Source: Terana coerulea (taxonomy: Eukaryota; Basidiomycota; Agaricomycetes; Polyporales; Phanerochaetaceae). Taken from it: DNA of 64,000 bases. A model generated the notes under the pieces. That model made no database searches, was not told the origin of the DNA, and saw only the letters and a program-made list of their open reading frames with translations. The DNA is taken from assembly GCA_024811115.1 (NCBI GenBank), contig JAKOGH010000747.1, positions 124,001-188,000 of the forward strand, written 5' to 3'. Position numbers and translations under genes: made by a program. Positions 45,138 through 57,442 of this stretch are shown one piece after another. The stretch's first letter is position 1. The number at the start of each line of letters is the position of its first letter.

Positions 45138-46519
45138 TTATTGCCATCCCTCGGCCGGGTCAGCTCGGGTCTCCGAGTCATTGCTCTCCGACACGGCAGG
45201 ATTGGGGCCACACTGTAGAGTTGAAAGAGCGGTCAACGTTGGGGCTATAGGTGCCCCCATCCGCCGGATGTTGAGAAGCACGTGTGACCCCTACAGAGAA
45301 AGACTGGTCAGGTATGCGTACACGTCACTATGCCCTGAACACTTGCCGAAAAGGACATGACGCCCAACTCCCAGCTGCATAAAGCGTACAAGTCAGTTAG
45401 CAGCAATGACGGGATCCGGTGCCAAATAACTCACTAGTAACCCATTCCCTCCGAGCGGCGTGTGGGCCAATTGATACATCAGCAAATTCAGAAGAAGTGT
45501 CACTAAGGATATGCAGCGTACCGTGAGCGGACGTCCTTTCCAGAAATAAAAGGAGCCGTACCAAAAATAAGAGCATACGCCCAAGTGCCGTCCCGCACGA
45601 ACACGTAGAGCACCGATTGTTGCCCATACATCATCTTGATAGATCGGAAGAACGGTACCAAGGTGAGGACGAAAAGAAATGTTTCAAAGATCAGCGAGGA
45701 CATCCTGAAGTCAAGAATCGTAGTGAGCATGGGCAACCAAACGCCTTGCCGGCGACGCACCAATATGCTATGAATATCCGCGGAGCACCCGCGACAAGAC
45801 AGTTCGAGGGTGTCACTACCCTCGGAATGACCAACGCCATGCTGGTCACCATGACAATTATTTCCACCATAAACCCAGCGAGGAGGGCTGCCAATACAAC
45901 TTTGCTGTGGTTGTACAGAGCGTATACTGGCAGATAAATGTCAATCTCAATCTCCGTCGCCAAGTCGTGCGAGTACATACCCCGAGCAACGAGTACCATC
46001 TCCACAATCAGCGTTAGAAGCTCCATCATGACGAGTTCATAGCTGATCCATGCCCGACAGCCAGATGCGGGAAATGTGAGATGGGCGGCGAGAGCGAGGA
46101 CCGCTCTAAGGTGCGAAGTGAGCGCAGGCAGCTAATTCGAGGGAGAAGACGCACCCGCCATGGAATATCGGTATGTATCTTATGAATAGGTACGCAAGCT
46201 TTGCCCAGGAGTATGGACGTCTAGGACGTGGTCATGAGTGCACGCCGTCAACCCAGGTACCGGCGTCTGCAGCCTACCGCCAGACATATTCCACCCAAGG
46301 TTTATGTGAGAATATGAAAAACGAGTCACGTCGAAGAGACATGCCCACCTCAACATCTATATTGATAGCGGTGTCGTACATCATCCACATGACAGCAGCC
46401 ACTAGGATGGGAAGGTAAGGTTAGGGGTAAAACTTTGCGCCGCACAGTTATCGGACGAAGAACTCACCAGCAGCATAATGCGTGGATAATTCATCACGGG
46501 CGGTCACAGCCTCAGACAT
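45138..46519 (-). CDS. DUF6533-type multi-pass membrane protein, second copy type
   Basis: The start at 46519 gives MSEAVTARDELSTHYAAV, spliced to AAVMWMMYDTAINIDVE and VEYVWR (DUF6533 core). Then come PYSWAKLAYLFIRYIPIFHG, RAVLALAAHLTFPASGCRAW, ISYELVMMELLTLIVEMVL, VYALYNHSKVVLAALLAGFM (the [RV]-.-A-L-Y-N motif), PRIFIAYW, MSSLIFETFLFVLTLVPFFR, QSVLYVFVRDGTWAYALIFG, LVTLLLNLLMYQ and GSHVLLNIRRMG (family S-R-.-.-L-N-.-R block). The C-tail is ALSTLQCGPNPAVSESNDSE, TAA at 45138-45140. About nine introns. It is only distantly similar to the DUF6533 gene at 23400-25334, so the two are not a recent duplication. Function unknown. Confidence 0.75.
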
Positions 46520-46572
46520 CACACTTACACGTTTCCGTGCAATGCGAGGAAGGAGAGAGAGGGACGGCGCGT

Positions 46573-46880
46573 GCAGTCTTCAGCAAGTGGCGCAGTATTA
46601 TAGGAACTCGAGTGACAGATTGAGACCAATGTCTCATCCAGATAGAAGAGAAGAAGAGATGGAGAGATGCCGAACTGCGAGCGTTGTTCACACCCTCCAG
46701 AAGATATGGATGGCCTACGCAGTCTTCAGCAAGTGAAGCAGTGTTATATACATTCGACTGACAGATTGAACCCGACGTCTCATTTGGATAGAAGAGAAAG
46801 AATCGGAGATGGAGAGACGCCGTATTGCGAGCATCGTTCATACTCCGCAGGAGAGCATCCAGTCTGCTCCCAAAGTAAGA
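46573..46880. repeat. Tandem duplication, 146-bp unit, two copies
   Basis: GCAGTCTTCAGCAAGTG begins at 46573 and again at 46719. The following text (ACTGACAGATTGA, GTCTCAT, GATAGAAGAGAA, GGAGATGGAGAGA, TTGTTCA/TCGTTCA) repeats with point differences, and a short third start may lie near 46888. It sits just upstream of the start codon of the second DUF6533 gene (46519), in its promoter or 5' leader. Confidence 0.8.
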
Positions 46881-47744
46881 CATGGACCGCGCAGCTTCTG
46901 GTAGCTTCAAGCAACGGCGTTTCACTTGAACTGTGGTTCCGAGGTTGCCGTACTGGCAGCTATATCGCTAATATTTCTTCGTCAACAGCCCTCAAACTGG
47001 AAGTTGATTGAGGCTTGGCAAGTATCTGTGCTGTGCTTACCGTCGACATGCGGATATGAGTGTCACGAGCGTGGGATCTACAGAAGGAGAGACGATCATG
47101 ATGTGGGAGCGATGATTTACGGATCTCGCACGTGAACATGCAATGCCACAGCCTCCTTAAGCATACATTTCTTTTGGAATCCAAGGCCGTATCTCGTCAC
47201 AAAGCCACATATTGTGTTCACAGAAAGGCGTCAGCTTGCCTGGAACGACTGGGCCGAGTCCTGGGTTGGAGTGAGCCGCAGGCCCGGGTGTAGAGGCCGA
47301 GGAGAGTCGAATAATATCAAGGCGTGTGACGTGTTGCGGCATCCATGCTTAAAGCTCGAAGCCGAAGCTCGAGTATTCGCCAGATGCTTGAGGTGGGCCT
47401 GAGTCGTAGTGCCAGTCAGAGAGCAGAACAAGCGCGAGTGACAACAATCTCCGAGACCTTGAACGCCACGACGGCCGCGTACCACTGGACCGAAATCCCC
47501 GGCGCAACTCTAATTGGCCCTGAGCAAATTCCTTCGGCATCCGCCGGATATAATCGCTCGAACAGCCCATGAGCATACTGGCGGGATTGACGGGCATTCC
47601 TGCTCCTTGTGGATGTCATCGACAGTAGAGAGTAACAGCACAAAATACAATTATGACTACTAAGTATATATGCACTATCTGTACAACCAGAGAACACTAC
47701 GAGCCTAGCCTGATAAAACACCAAAACTACACCACAGCTATCGA
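46881..47744. other. Intergenic, no gene supported
   Basis: Minus-strand frames around 47231-47600 (for example AAVVAFKVSEIVVTRACSAL) look partly protein-like but could not be extended or matched. A remnant exon of a lost gene is possible. Confidence 0.35.
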
Positions 47745-50700
47745 TCATGTCAGCCGCTTGCAGTAGTCGGGGTTGCCCGCGGGGTTCTGCAAATGGGGAG
47801 GTGAGCGGACGTAGAGTGTAGGCTGAGGGCGTGCGACGTACCAGGCCCCAGTTGGGGAAGGGCACCGTCTTGCCGCTGCCGCCGCCGACGGCGAAGGTGT
47901 AGACGAAGATCATGATCTGCGTGCCGCCGTCGAGCGCGGCGCTGAGCAGGAAGTTGTACTTGCGGAACCACGTCGCGCGGTACCTGCGCCACCCACGCAC
48001 GCATCAGCATCCACTTCCAGAGAGAAACACGACGGGGCACGCACTTGCGGAGGTAGTACTGCGAGAACACGGCGAGGAGGAAGGAGGTGAAGACGCTCGA
48101 GTTGATGCCGACGCTCAGGAAGCCGAGCTCGGCGACGAGGATGGGCGTGAAGACGTGGTTGAAGCCCGCCTTCGGCCACTTCTTGTGCATGAAGTACAGC
48201 GGGATGGGGAACCCGAGGCCCGCGATGAGCATGTACGGCACAAACTGCAGCACATTCTTGTCAGCCAATACAGAAAATCGCTGCATATGAGATAGATACG
48301 CACGCCGTAGCGGGTGCCGGTGGCGTACAGCGGCTTGCCGAGCGCGCCCCACGCGATGGCGTCCGAGTTGTAGGACTGCACTTGCTGGCCGGACCAGATG
48401 TTGCTGCCCTGCACGTCGAGGAGGATATCACGGTGGGTGGTGATGACCGTCCTCATGATCGCATAGTTGAGCAACGCGCCCTTGAGAACGCGGTCAGCAC
48501 GGGTAGCGCAGAGACAGACGCAGCAACTCACAATGACTGTGCCGATGGTCTGGACGGTAAATGTGATGCGGGGCGGTATCTTGGTGTATTGGCCCAGCTT
48601 GAGGTCACGAAGCAGGTTCAGGGACTGCACCAAGCTGTTGTAGCCGTAAAGTGTGAAGTACCTAAACGAGACTGTTTAGAACGAGCAACAGTACAGGACC
48701 GCGGCGACGCACATGTTCGCCACAGGCTTCCCGGGGATGATCGCTCCTCCGAGCATTTGCACCAGGTTCTCAATGCTGGGCGCGTAGCCAACCGTGCAGC
48801 TCAGCTGTACAAGTATTAGATAACTACACAACCTCGTGCATGAACGAAGACTCACAGTGCCGACGACGGGGATGAAGAGGGCGCAGAATATGAGGGCGAC
48901 AAAGAGAGCCCACCATGGCAGGCCGCTCTTGGCGGTGTACGCGGTCGCGAGGGCCATGGCGATCGTGCCCAGGAAAATGCCGCCGTACCAGTACCACGGC
49001 ACCTCCTTGTAGATCTTCATCTTCTGGTAGTGCGGATCGTCGATCTCCTTGGTCTACGCACGCGCGATGTGAGTCAGAAGCACGCGCACAGTCAAGACGA
49101 CGAAGCACGCACCCTGGAGTCCCGGATCAGCCCGTACACGGTCTTGCTGTGCCAGAGGATAAAGTGCGAGAGCGCGGCGCCGATGTACATCGTCCGGCTG
49201 ACCTTGTACAGCAGCTGCGACGCGGCGTACCACGGCAGGCCCTGCGTCGCGAGCTTGTCGTAGTTGAGGGTGTAGTCCGCGTTCAGGATCGCGAGCTGGT
49301 CGTACTGCGTGCCGTTCTCTAAGAAGAGCAGCTGCGTGAGGAACGGGAAGTTCTGCGCGTGCCAGATGTTGTTCGCGTAGCAGGCGCAGAAGGCGATGCT
49401 GCGGCACCCCAGAGGTCAGCAGCGCCCCCACGGTGAGAGGGGATTTAACGTACATGCAGACGAGGCAGCCGGTGTAGAGCGAGAGCTGGGTGGAGAGGGG
49501 CGTGAAGAGCGAGCCGATGGAGCCGCCACCCGAGCCGACGTAGGCCCAGTCGAAGCAGATCGAGAACAGCCCGAGACCTTCGTTACCAGCGGCACCACCA
49601 AAGACGCGAGTGAACCAGGCGCTCTTCTGGTTGGCGAGACAGAAGATCGACACTCCAGTCAAAGTCCTGGAAAGCACGATCAGGATGGAAAAACCGCGAC
49701 GAAACGGGCAGGACGTACGGAGCAATGTACTCGGGGATCCATTCCCACACGAAAATGACGATGCAGCTAGGGACCGGTCAGCACCTCGATCGCTGTGGAC
49801 GCCATCAAGTAACTCACACAATCCAGAAGAACCTGAGGCGCTTCTTCTGCATAGTGGCTTCCTTTCCACGGTGCAGAGTATCGAACAGTTGGACAGTCGG
49901 AACCAGCTGAGGATACACGGCCCAGGTCGGGTAGACAAGGAAAACTCGCATGAGGCCTGTTACAGTGGGAAACAGTCAGCTCAACATGAACGGATCCGCG
50001 AATGTTGAGGAAACGCACCCGCCAGTCCATATCCAATCAGCTGGGAGCCAATCAACCTATCCGCTTGTCAGTTCTGCTCATACAGGACTGACTATTAGGA
50101 CCAGCATACGTGAAGATACCAATGGCCGGGTTAGGGTCGCACGTGATAGTAGAGATCCTGGGCGGCGAAGATACTGATCGCCAGCGCCGAGTCTGCCGCG
50201 GTGGAGGCCTACGGCACCCATGAGTCCACACGACGGCGTGCTTTTGCGCGATCGCATGACGTACCATGATGGTGATCGCCACATGCTCCTTGATGTTGAA
50301 CGGCCCCGGGTTCATGAACCTGCGACCCCGAGTGAGATGGCGACATGCACGACAGCGCAGAGAGCACACCTCCAGAACCAGTTGTCGCGTGTCTGCAGTC
50401 TGCCTCGGGCATATGTACCAGGGAGGACTTCCTCCATGAATTTGCCGATGATGTAGGCGAAAATCTATGATTAAAGTTAGCGTCGCATCGCCATGCAGCA
50501 TACAAAACGACTGACCTGGAGGAACAGCTGGCTGACGTAGATGGTTTGGGGACGGAAGTACTGGAATATAAAATCAAGCATTACGGTCCGCGTGAGGGTT
50601 GGGTCGACGTACGAAGATCTGGCTGAGCACGGCCGCGAAGCAGGACAGCCCCACCGACAGGAACCACATGCGGAACGTGAAGATGGGCAGCGTCGGTTCG

Positions 50701-51013
50701 TCCTCGAGCGATATCAGCCGAATGGCGTAGTCCATGTCGGTCTCTGCGCGGCGGCACTCTCAGCGTCGTCCAACGCGCGCAGCGACAGAATGCACCCACC
50801 GATAGGCCGCTCCTTGCCATCCTTGCCCAAGTCGATCGCGCGGATGTCGTCGTAGGTCTCGCCGACATTGTCGGAGAGGGCGGCGACCTTGAGGTCCACG
50901 AGCGGGTCGTGGTTATGTTCGTGGTCGTGCTCGCTGCTGCCGAGCTTCTCGTCGGTGATCGAGTCGACCGAGTGCTTCTCGTCCAGGACGGGTCTGTCTG
51001 CAACGGAGGCCAT
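47745..51013 (-). CDS. OPT-family oligopeptide transporter
   Basis: Proton-coupled importer of small peptides at the plasma membrane. The start at 51013 gives MASVADRPVLDEKHSVDSIT and an acidic tail, then FTFRMWFLSVGLSCFAAVLS, QIFYFRPQTIYVSQLFLQI, LPGTYARGRLQTRDNWFWRF and FMNPGPFNIKEH (the OPT N-P-G-.-F block). Next are GSQLIGYGLAGLMRVFLVYP, PEYIAPLLTGVSIFCLANQ, GLGLFSICFDWAYVGSGGG, YANNIWHAQNFPFLTQLLFL, TLNYDKLATQGLPWYAASQL, DPHYQKMKIYKEVPWYWYGG, IIPGKPVANMYFTLYGYNSL (the G-.-I-.-P-G-.-P-.-A-N signature), YNSDAIAWGALGKPLYATG and AGFNHVFTPILVAELGFLSV. The end is NPAGNPDYCKRLT, TGA at 47745-47747. About a dozen introns; no break in frame was seen. Length and motif order match full-length OPT proteins. 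Confidence 0.9.
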
Positions 51014-53037
51014 TGCTGCAGAGGGCGACGACGGATACAGATGGAGCGGCGAGCCAACCTCGACGGAGAGAGTTCGGTACCTGAGCCTTTTATTGTCAGA
51101 AGACAGCTCTCGCGCCTTCTGGAGGGGATCTCTCTAGGCCAGGCACCGCGGGTCCGGGATTCCACATGGAAGGGGCTCGATAAGCAGCGTATAGGAGCAA
51201 TAGAATATCGCCGTGATGCTTCACGGTGCTATGCAGATTGCGCAAGGGGTGCACCTGATGATAGCACAGGTTTCACTCGAGGGTTGTACCGAACTGCTGG
51301 CCTGGTCCTGCGAACTGGACAGGCTCTGGAGGTTAGCTATCTCCATGTAGACATATATAACCACCGCTGCTTACCGACATTTTCGTCGGACATACACTGG
51401 ACATCGCCAGACCAAATCCTAACCATGAATTGAGAAGTCCCCACTTCATGAGCTTGTCGCAACCGTTATCGGGCACGTATCACGCACGCCGACGGCCCGC
51501 CAGCGGGTGCATGATGCATGCTGCAAATCATTCAGTGAGCTCTTGGCACGGCGGAGGCTGATGGGCGGGGCGTCTACCGCACGACATACCATTCTCAATC
51601 CAAAGTGCGCCATCCCACGACCGCGTGGAGCCGCATGCTACACATTATGCGGACCCAACCTTACTGATCCTTGTGGCGTCGCCGGGATCCTCTTGATCGA
51701 TTAAACGCTCGGAGCCGAACCGCAACGGGAAAGTCCTGTGGTTCGCCCGCTCGCGCCGTTGACGACGAAAATGCGACAGGCGATGCGTCGCGGCTTTGCG
51801 TGGCCCGAGAAAAGCAGCCAGGTCGCCCAACTATGCCGCAGCGGCATATGTTTGACGGCGGGCGCCGACTCGGACGAGGGTCAACATGGCGGCATGGTAC
51901 GTTCTGCACATATCATCAGCGTCCGGCCAAAACGGTAAACAGGAGTCAGGACCAGAGTCTAACGGCTATGAGCCAAGCCAGCAGTCACAGATAATCGCGA
52001 ATCTTGCAACCGTCGAGGCTTCGTGCTCAGGCACTGCCGGCGAAAGAAGCACATGGACGGATCAGAGCCACCTCGCTATCGTTCGGCCTCCGTAGTGCAC
52101 GAAAGGGCTAACGAGGCCGCTTGTCTTAGTTGTCTTGCGACCCAACTCCTGCGAGCACAAGGCCGGCGATGGCGCCATGAAGCATGCCGAAGCGCACGCA
52201 CAGGGCAAGCCAAGCTAGTTACATGGCTGCTGCATCACCTCGTCTGCATTTGTGCTCAGCCAAATGTTCACCTGGCATGGAGATCACGTACGTTGGAGCA
52301 TTGGATAGCGTTCGGGCTATCCGTCGAGATCCGTGCAAGGCGGTGATAAAAACACTACCATTGCAAAAAGTTATAATGGAGGGCGCAATGTTGGGTTCGT
52401 TGTAGCCGCACTGGGGCATGTGCGCAACCTTAAGACAGCGGCCCTGAGTATGAGTGGGGATCAACTGACTTTTTTTTCGCGCCAGGAACAGGGCAAGCAG
52501 CTGCCTGCTTTCCTATTCATTTCAAACACTTATCAGCATCTTATGATAGGTACAATTAACTGTCACTCACCTCGTAACAAGCCCCGCCATTACTGCTCGA
52601 TCAACCTGCGCAATGATAAATCTCTTCCACGCTTGGAATTTGCACTCACCTTCCCCCCGATGTATAGAATCCGGAAACCCGACGGCCAGAACAAGACCAC
52701 GTAAGATGAACAAGGTGTCCCATCCATGCGATTGCACAGTCTATATTACGGTAAAGAGGATACAGTAAGCACGCCCTCAACTCCCTGCAAACCAGTTCTC
52801 TCCAGAACATAATCGACAGAGAGCAAGGTAAGTCATGAGGCGAGAAGATAATATACAAAAGCACCACAGTTCCCTGAGATGGAGCAAACAAATGATATGT
52901 GGAGGAGATGCAAGGGTTTATGCGCAGACGGGGGCACAGAGCGGGTGAGCGAAAGAAGCACGAAAACGACGGGCGCAACGCTAACGCTAGGGGGTCATCA
53001 GACATCGTCAAGGGCAGTCGTCAAAACATAAAAGCAC
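51014..53037. other. Intergenic, no gene supported
   Basis: This 2-kb gap lies upstream of the OPT gene and downstream of the next minus-strand gene. Open frames near 51670-51990 and 52333-52700 are short, lack introns and show no domain. No repeats were noticed by eye. Confidence 0.4.
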
Positions 53038-55231
53038 TCAAAGCGCCCGACCCACTTCCGTGGCGGCACTCGTCGGCGTCGTCGGCGACAGCGTCACGGT
53101 CGTGTCGGTGTCTTCGTGCATGTGGGCGGGCGGTATCCGGGGCGTGGGCGGGGACGAGGGGGTGGGTGTCGCGGTGCCAGACTCGGAGACGTTCGAGACC
53201 TGGACTTTCGGGGTCGAGAGCTTGGAGGAGGCGGAGCCGTACGGCGTCGGGGCGGCGGACGCGGCGGAGTGCAGGGACTCGTCGGCGGTGGCGAAGGAGG
53301 TCAGCGAGCTGGCGCGAGACCCGGCTCGGGGAGGGAGAGGCGACGGCAAGGGCAATGACGGCACCCTCGGCTTCGCAGGCTTGGAAGTCGACGCCTCTGT
53401 GTCGTTACCTAGACCGGGAGGAGAGGAAAGCGTTTTTGACGGGTGAGCCATATCGGAGCTGCCGCTGCCAGTAGCTTTGCGGTTGTCAATAGCATCCGAA
53501 ACTGCCGCCTCAGTTGAACCACCTTGATTCGAAGGTTCACCTGCCCGCTCTTCAGCATTGTGCGGGTGGTCTTCGTCGTGGACAGCGGTCTCATCCGCCT
53601 CCATCTCCTCGGATTCGGCCGGGCTGTCCTCCTCTTGAACGAGAGTATCGTCGAGAGCCTCAGCTGCTGGCGGGGATCGTGACGAACCTTCCACTTCCTC
53701 GAACTCTGGTGGTGGGTGTAGTTCCATTCGGGACGAGCTTGCAGCGAAGGCGATGGCACTTTCGCCATACGGAAGGCCGAACCTCGCGAAGGACTCCCGG
53801 GAAGCGATGAGCTTGATTTGATCGGGCGTAGGGCCAGTCTTCGGGTACGTGAATTCGGTGCGTACGAGTGTATGTGAGAGGGGCGCAGAGATAGAGTTGA
53901 CAGAAATGGTAGAAGGTGAAGTGAGATGGGGGATTCGAGTAAACGTGAACGTGAACGGGTCATGACACTGAACATCGATCCCGAACCAGATTGTGAAGGT
54001 CGATGCGTGCCGGCGCGCGACTGGGTCCTCGTGCGCGTCGTCGACCCTGAAGCGTTCGAAAGACCTGACGTCTCTCGTCTATGTCCTGAGCTGGACGAGG
54101 GTTCGCCTGGCTCCGCTCTGCTGGCTTGGTGGCGACTGTGGAACAGGCCAAGGAAACCGGACCTGCGCCTGTGACTCTCGGTTGGCTCCGGCGAATGGAT
54201 TTGCGGGGAGTGGTCATCGTGCGAGGCAAGGTCCGGTGAGTTTGACGGGCTCATGTCCTCCAGAGGGACGACCTCGAAGTACGGCGGCGCTTCGCCACGG
54301 GGGTCGGCCCCCGGTCGCGCGTGAGGCAAATTCGGCGTGCTCTCCTCCGACATGGCAAGGGTGTCCATACTCGGCCTGGCAGACACGCGACCGTTATGTG
54401 CCAGCAGGTGAGACCGTGAGTTTTCGACGTCGTGTCCAGACCCGTCTGCGGAGTCTGCGGAGAGCAGGGGCATGTCGTGCGGGCTGTCCGGCATTTCGGA
54501 GTACTCGCCTGCGACGACCCGGGACGTGTCGATGGACAGGTCGGGGCTTTCTGCGCCCTCCGGCGACGGACGGCATGACCACATGGGCCGTGGTCGGGGC
54601 GTCCTCCATGTCGTCGGGACCGCGGTAAATCACGACCTCCTCCTCGCCTGGCTCCTTCATGTACGCGGGCAGCGAGCGCGTGGAGATTTGGCTCGTCCTT
54701 CTGTTGGCGCGTCTGCTCCGGCGTGTCCGCGGCGCAGCGTCGCCCGTCGTCGCGGCCGTTGAGCCGGCAAGCTGGGCTGCTGTGAGCTCGCGCGAGCCTT
54801 CTGCGCCGGTGCTGGGTCCAAATGAACTGGCCGCATTCGTGATCCCTCGGGCCATGTTGTTGTGCCATCCGCGACGTGCAAACGTGAGGATTGCGGCAAA
54901 GCCGACGATGACGACAAGGATGACGATAGGAACCTGGACGGTAGAAAGCTTCAGTTGGCTGTAGCATGAGAGTGATTGTTATGCGTACTATGACCTTGGC
55001 CGGTGAATCCCGCTTGTGAAGATGAGATGGGGCCGCGGATACGACATTCGGCAGCGTGAGGAGCGTAAGGGCGCTTGCCACGAAGCGTAACGACGAGGGC
55101 GTAGAGGGCCAACGACCGCGCTGCCAACGGAGACCTTTAAGTCTTTCGTCTTCGTCGGTGGTGGTATAGCTCGGCTGCAGTCTTGAGCATGCGCTTGTGG
55201 TAAGGCTCGTTACGTGCGAAGTGATCTGCAA
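53038..55231 (-). CDS. Single-pass membrane protein with long disordered cytosolic tail
   Basis: A hydrophobic stretch, SLRFVASALTLLTLPNVVSA, ends with AAPSHLHKRD (signal peptide with KR-type site). A short segment and intron follow, then the helix VPIVILVVIVGFAAILTFAR. The tail has NRRTSQISTRSLPAYMKEPG, EEEVVIYRGPDDMED, SPDLSIDTSRVVAGEY, GEAPPYFEVVPLEDMS, RRRSGFLGLFHSRHQ, SISAPLSHTLVRTEFTYPKT, ASRESFARFGLPYGESAIAF and HPPPEFEEVEGSS, then a Ser/Pro/Glu-rich end with the stop at 53038-53040. Tail motifs such as PPYFEV and LVRTEFTYP resemble conserved hypothetical proteins of Agaricomycetes (from memory, not searched). Two frame changes (near 53928-53932 and 54567-54573) look like single-base errors. 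The start is uncertain: an in-frame splice can add an upstream exon from ATG 55434. Confidence 0.6.
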
Positions 55232-57442
55232 ATGTGTCGTCGTTCACGTTAATTGCCACGGTGTGAATAGAGGCGGTAACGCACCGGTGACCGGGCTTCG
55301 CATAGCTCCTGAACCTCAAGCTCATCCAGCATCTCGCATTCATCGAAAGCTGAGCCTCCTGGTTGAACTTCTAGTCCCCTCTCTCCGCCACATCGTGACA
55401 ATGCTCTCGGGAACGCGTTGTATAGGCTGGACATGCGCTTTGGTCGTTCAATGTCGTTACGGCGGGGAAGTAAGAAGTGGAAAGACAAGAAAGGGAAGTA
55501 GGTATATGTTACAGATTCAATGGTGAAGGCGGTGTCGAGACAAGTCTCGTCAGACCGTAGAAGAGCGGAGGCATCCGCTTACACAAAATGAGAACGTAAG
55601 CAATAATTTAGCGCTCTCGTCACGCACACTTCGGGACGGGGAAAGATTTGCAGAGTACTAAGAATACCATTGTACAAAGGCGATAAGACATGATTTGGAA
55701 GCTACGAAAAGAATGCACCACTAAGTACACCAAGCCTCCTTCAACTGGTTTCCTCAGCTCTGAGAGGATACGCTTCTAGTGCCTTAGGGGTATTCAGCTG
55801 CTCCATATTATGCGCGTGGGATGGAAATCGCATTTTCGAAGTTGTGGCCGGGCGAACATGATACGAAGATGTTGAGCGTGATTCCGATCTCGTGAGGTTC
55901 GCCGACAGCGTTGATTGGTCCAAGGTTGGGTTGAAAGCGACAGTCGATATCCCCGTAGCAATTTTGGCGACAATTATTGCCGTAGCATGTAGAGACCATA
56001 AGATAGTCGTGAGTAACAAAAAGAGCATGCAGGTTCACCAAAGGACCCATACGGCCAGTAGATCCTGAGGCCTGAGCGCTGAGCCATACCTGAGGTCATG
56101 ATACGCTAACTGTGCCACTGTTTGTCTGAGTACGACCACGGCTGAGCCAAGATAAGTGGAAACAAAGCGCATCCCTGTTTGTTGCCACCATTTGAATGCT
56201 TACTGATACATGGACTGGTGTACAAAACTCACCGACGCACTACACGGACATCTCGGGCAGGGGAGCAGAAGTACTCTTAGCGCGAATGCGAGGCTGAAAC
56301 AACTCCGTCCAAGTTCCTTGTACTAACGCCACCCGAGTCGCAGCACAGACTCCAGAGCCTGTGTATAGTGGCGTTGCTTCATGACGATTTTGAGACAAAT
56401 CGACATGGTCTTTTTCGACGCTTCAACGCGGTGTCTGTCGAACACAGTCGAACAGATATTACTGTATGGGAGAGACGCCCTGTTTTAATCTACAGAGAGC
56501 TTTCAGCACCACTACTCAACAGGAGGTATACCGTTTGCAGTTGGTGAGTGTTCGACACAGTTAGTAGCCGGACCGTTTCATCCGTAAGAACCGTAGGAGA
56601 GCAGTGAACAAAGGGTCACGCTTGGATATCTACCAACACGCACAAAAATCGAAGATTAATGCATGCCATATGAATCATTTAGAGGTTTTATACGTACAAG
56701 TGCAAGCAAAGTGCAAGCGTGGAGCTGGTGGTTAGGTGGAGAGTTTCAAAACTTCAGCGTCGGGACCGGAGCGGGGACAGTCCCGTAGCGGAGTCCAGGC
56801 GGAGTTCAGAACGCTACGAAATCTCACAGCGGAGATAGGTTGGCGGCCACTCCGCATATAGTCAATCTTGTTCTCAACTCCCGACGTCGTTCAGCCATGG
56901 CTCAGCTCGTCCTCCTGCGTTCATGAAGGCCCCCTCACCATCGTACTCGATCGAGCTGTACTCCGAGAATCCAAGCTACTGGATCCAGCTGTTTGGCCAA
57001 TATTTCTGCGCTGTGCCGGTCATTACGGAAACCAGGACGGCAAACGAGACGAGAGAACTCTGCGAGATATCGACAGTTGGGTCGGTACGCCATGACTATT
57101 GCTACAGGGATGAGACATGGGGATGTTAGAAGGGAGAGAGTGGGGTGTTCTTGGTGGGTGCGAGATCTTAAAACTACAAAAAGTGTACCGTGAGTCGGCA
57201 TTAGTTTGTGTGGATTGAGTACACGAGAAATACATGCAACTGCGAATACGAACTGCTCGACCTCGACTGCGTACCCCGTGAGAACGATTGCACAGTTCAA
57301 CAAACAGGCCACCTGTTTTTGTGTTGGTCGGAAAAAGGTCCAAGTGGTTGCGTGCGGGAAAGTTTGCGACGCCCGCCACATCTTGCCTCTTGCCACCACC
57401 ACGCCCACCTCATTTGCCTCCCACACCTCGTCCCCGTTGACG
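55232..57442. other. Intergenic; possible upstream exon and one unassigned ORF
   Basis: The exon MSSLYNAFPRALSRCGGERG (minus, from 55434) could belong to the gene before it. A minus frame at 55808-56050 (NRQNCYGD-like and NIFVSCSPGHNFENAISIPR) is protein-like, but no gene could be built around it. The remainder, including the SET1 promoter side, shows no supportable feature. Confidence 0.35.

Noticed and set aside
46512..46925. A 137-residue minus-strand frame across the 146-bp tandem repeat
   Set aside because: The repeat length is not a multiple of three, the two units are read in different frames, and the frame runs into the DUF6533 start region. Chance openness is more likely.
53042..53446. 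Plus-strand Gly/Val-rich frames
   Set aside because: They lie opposite the Ser/Pro-rich tail of the minus-strand membrane protein gene and have no features of their own.
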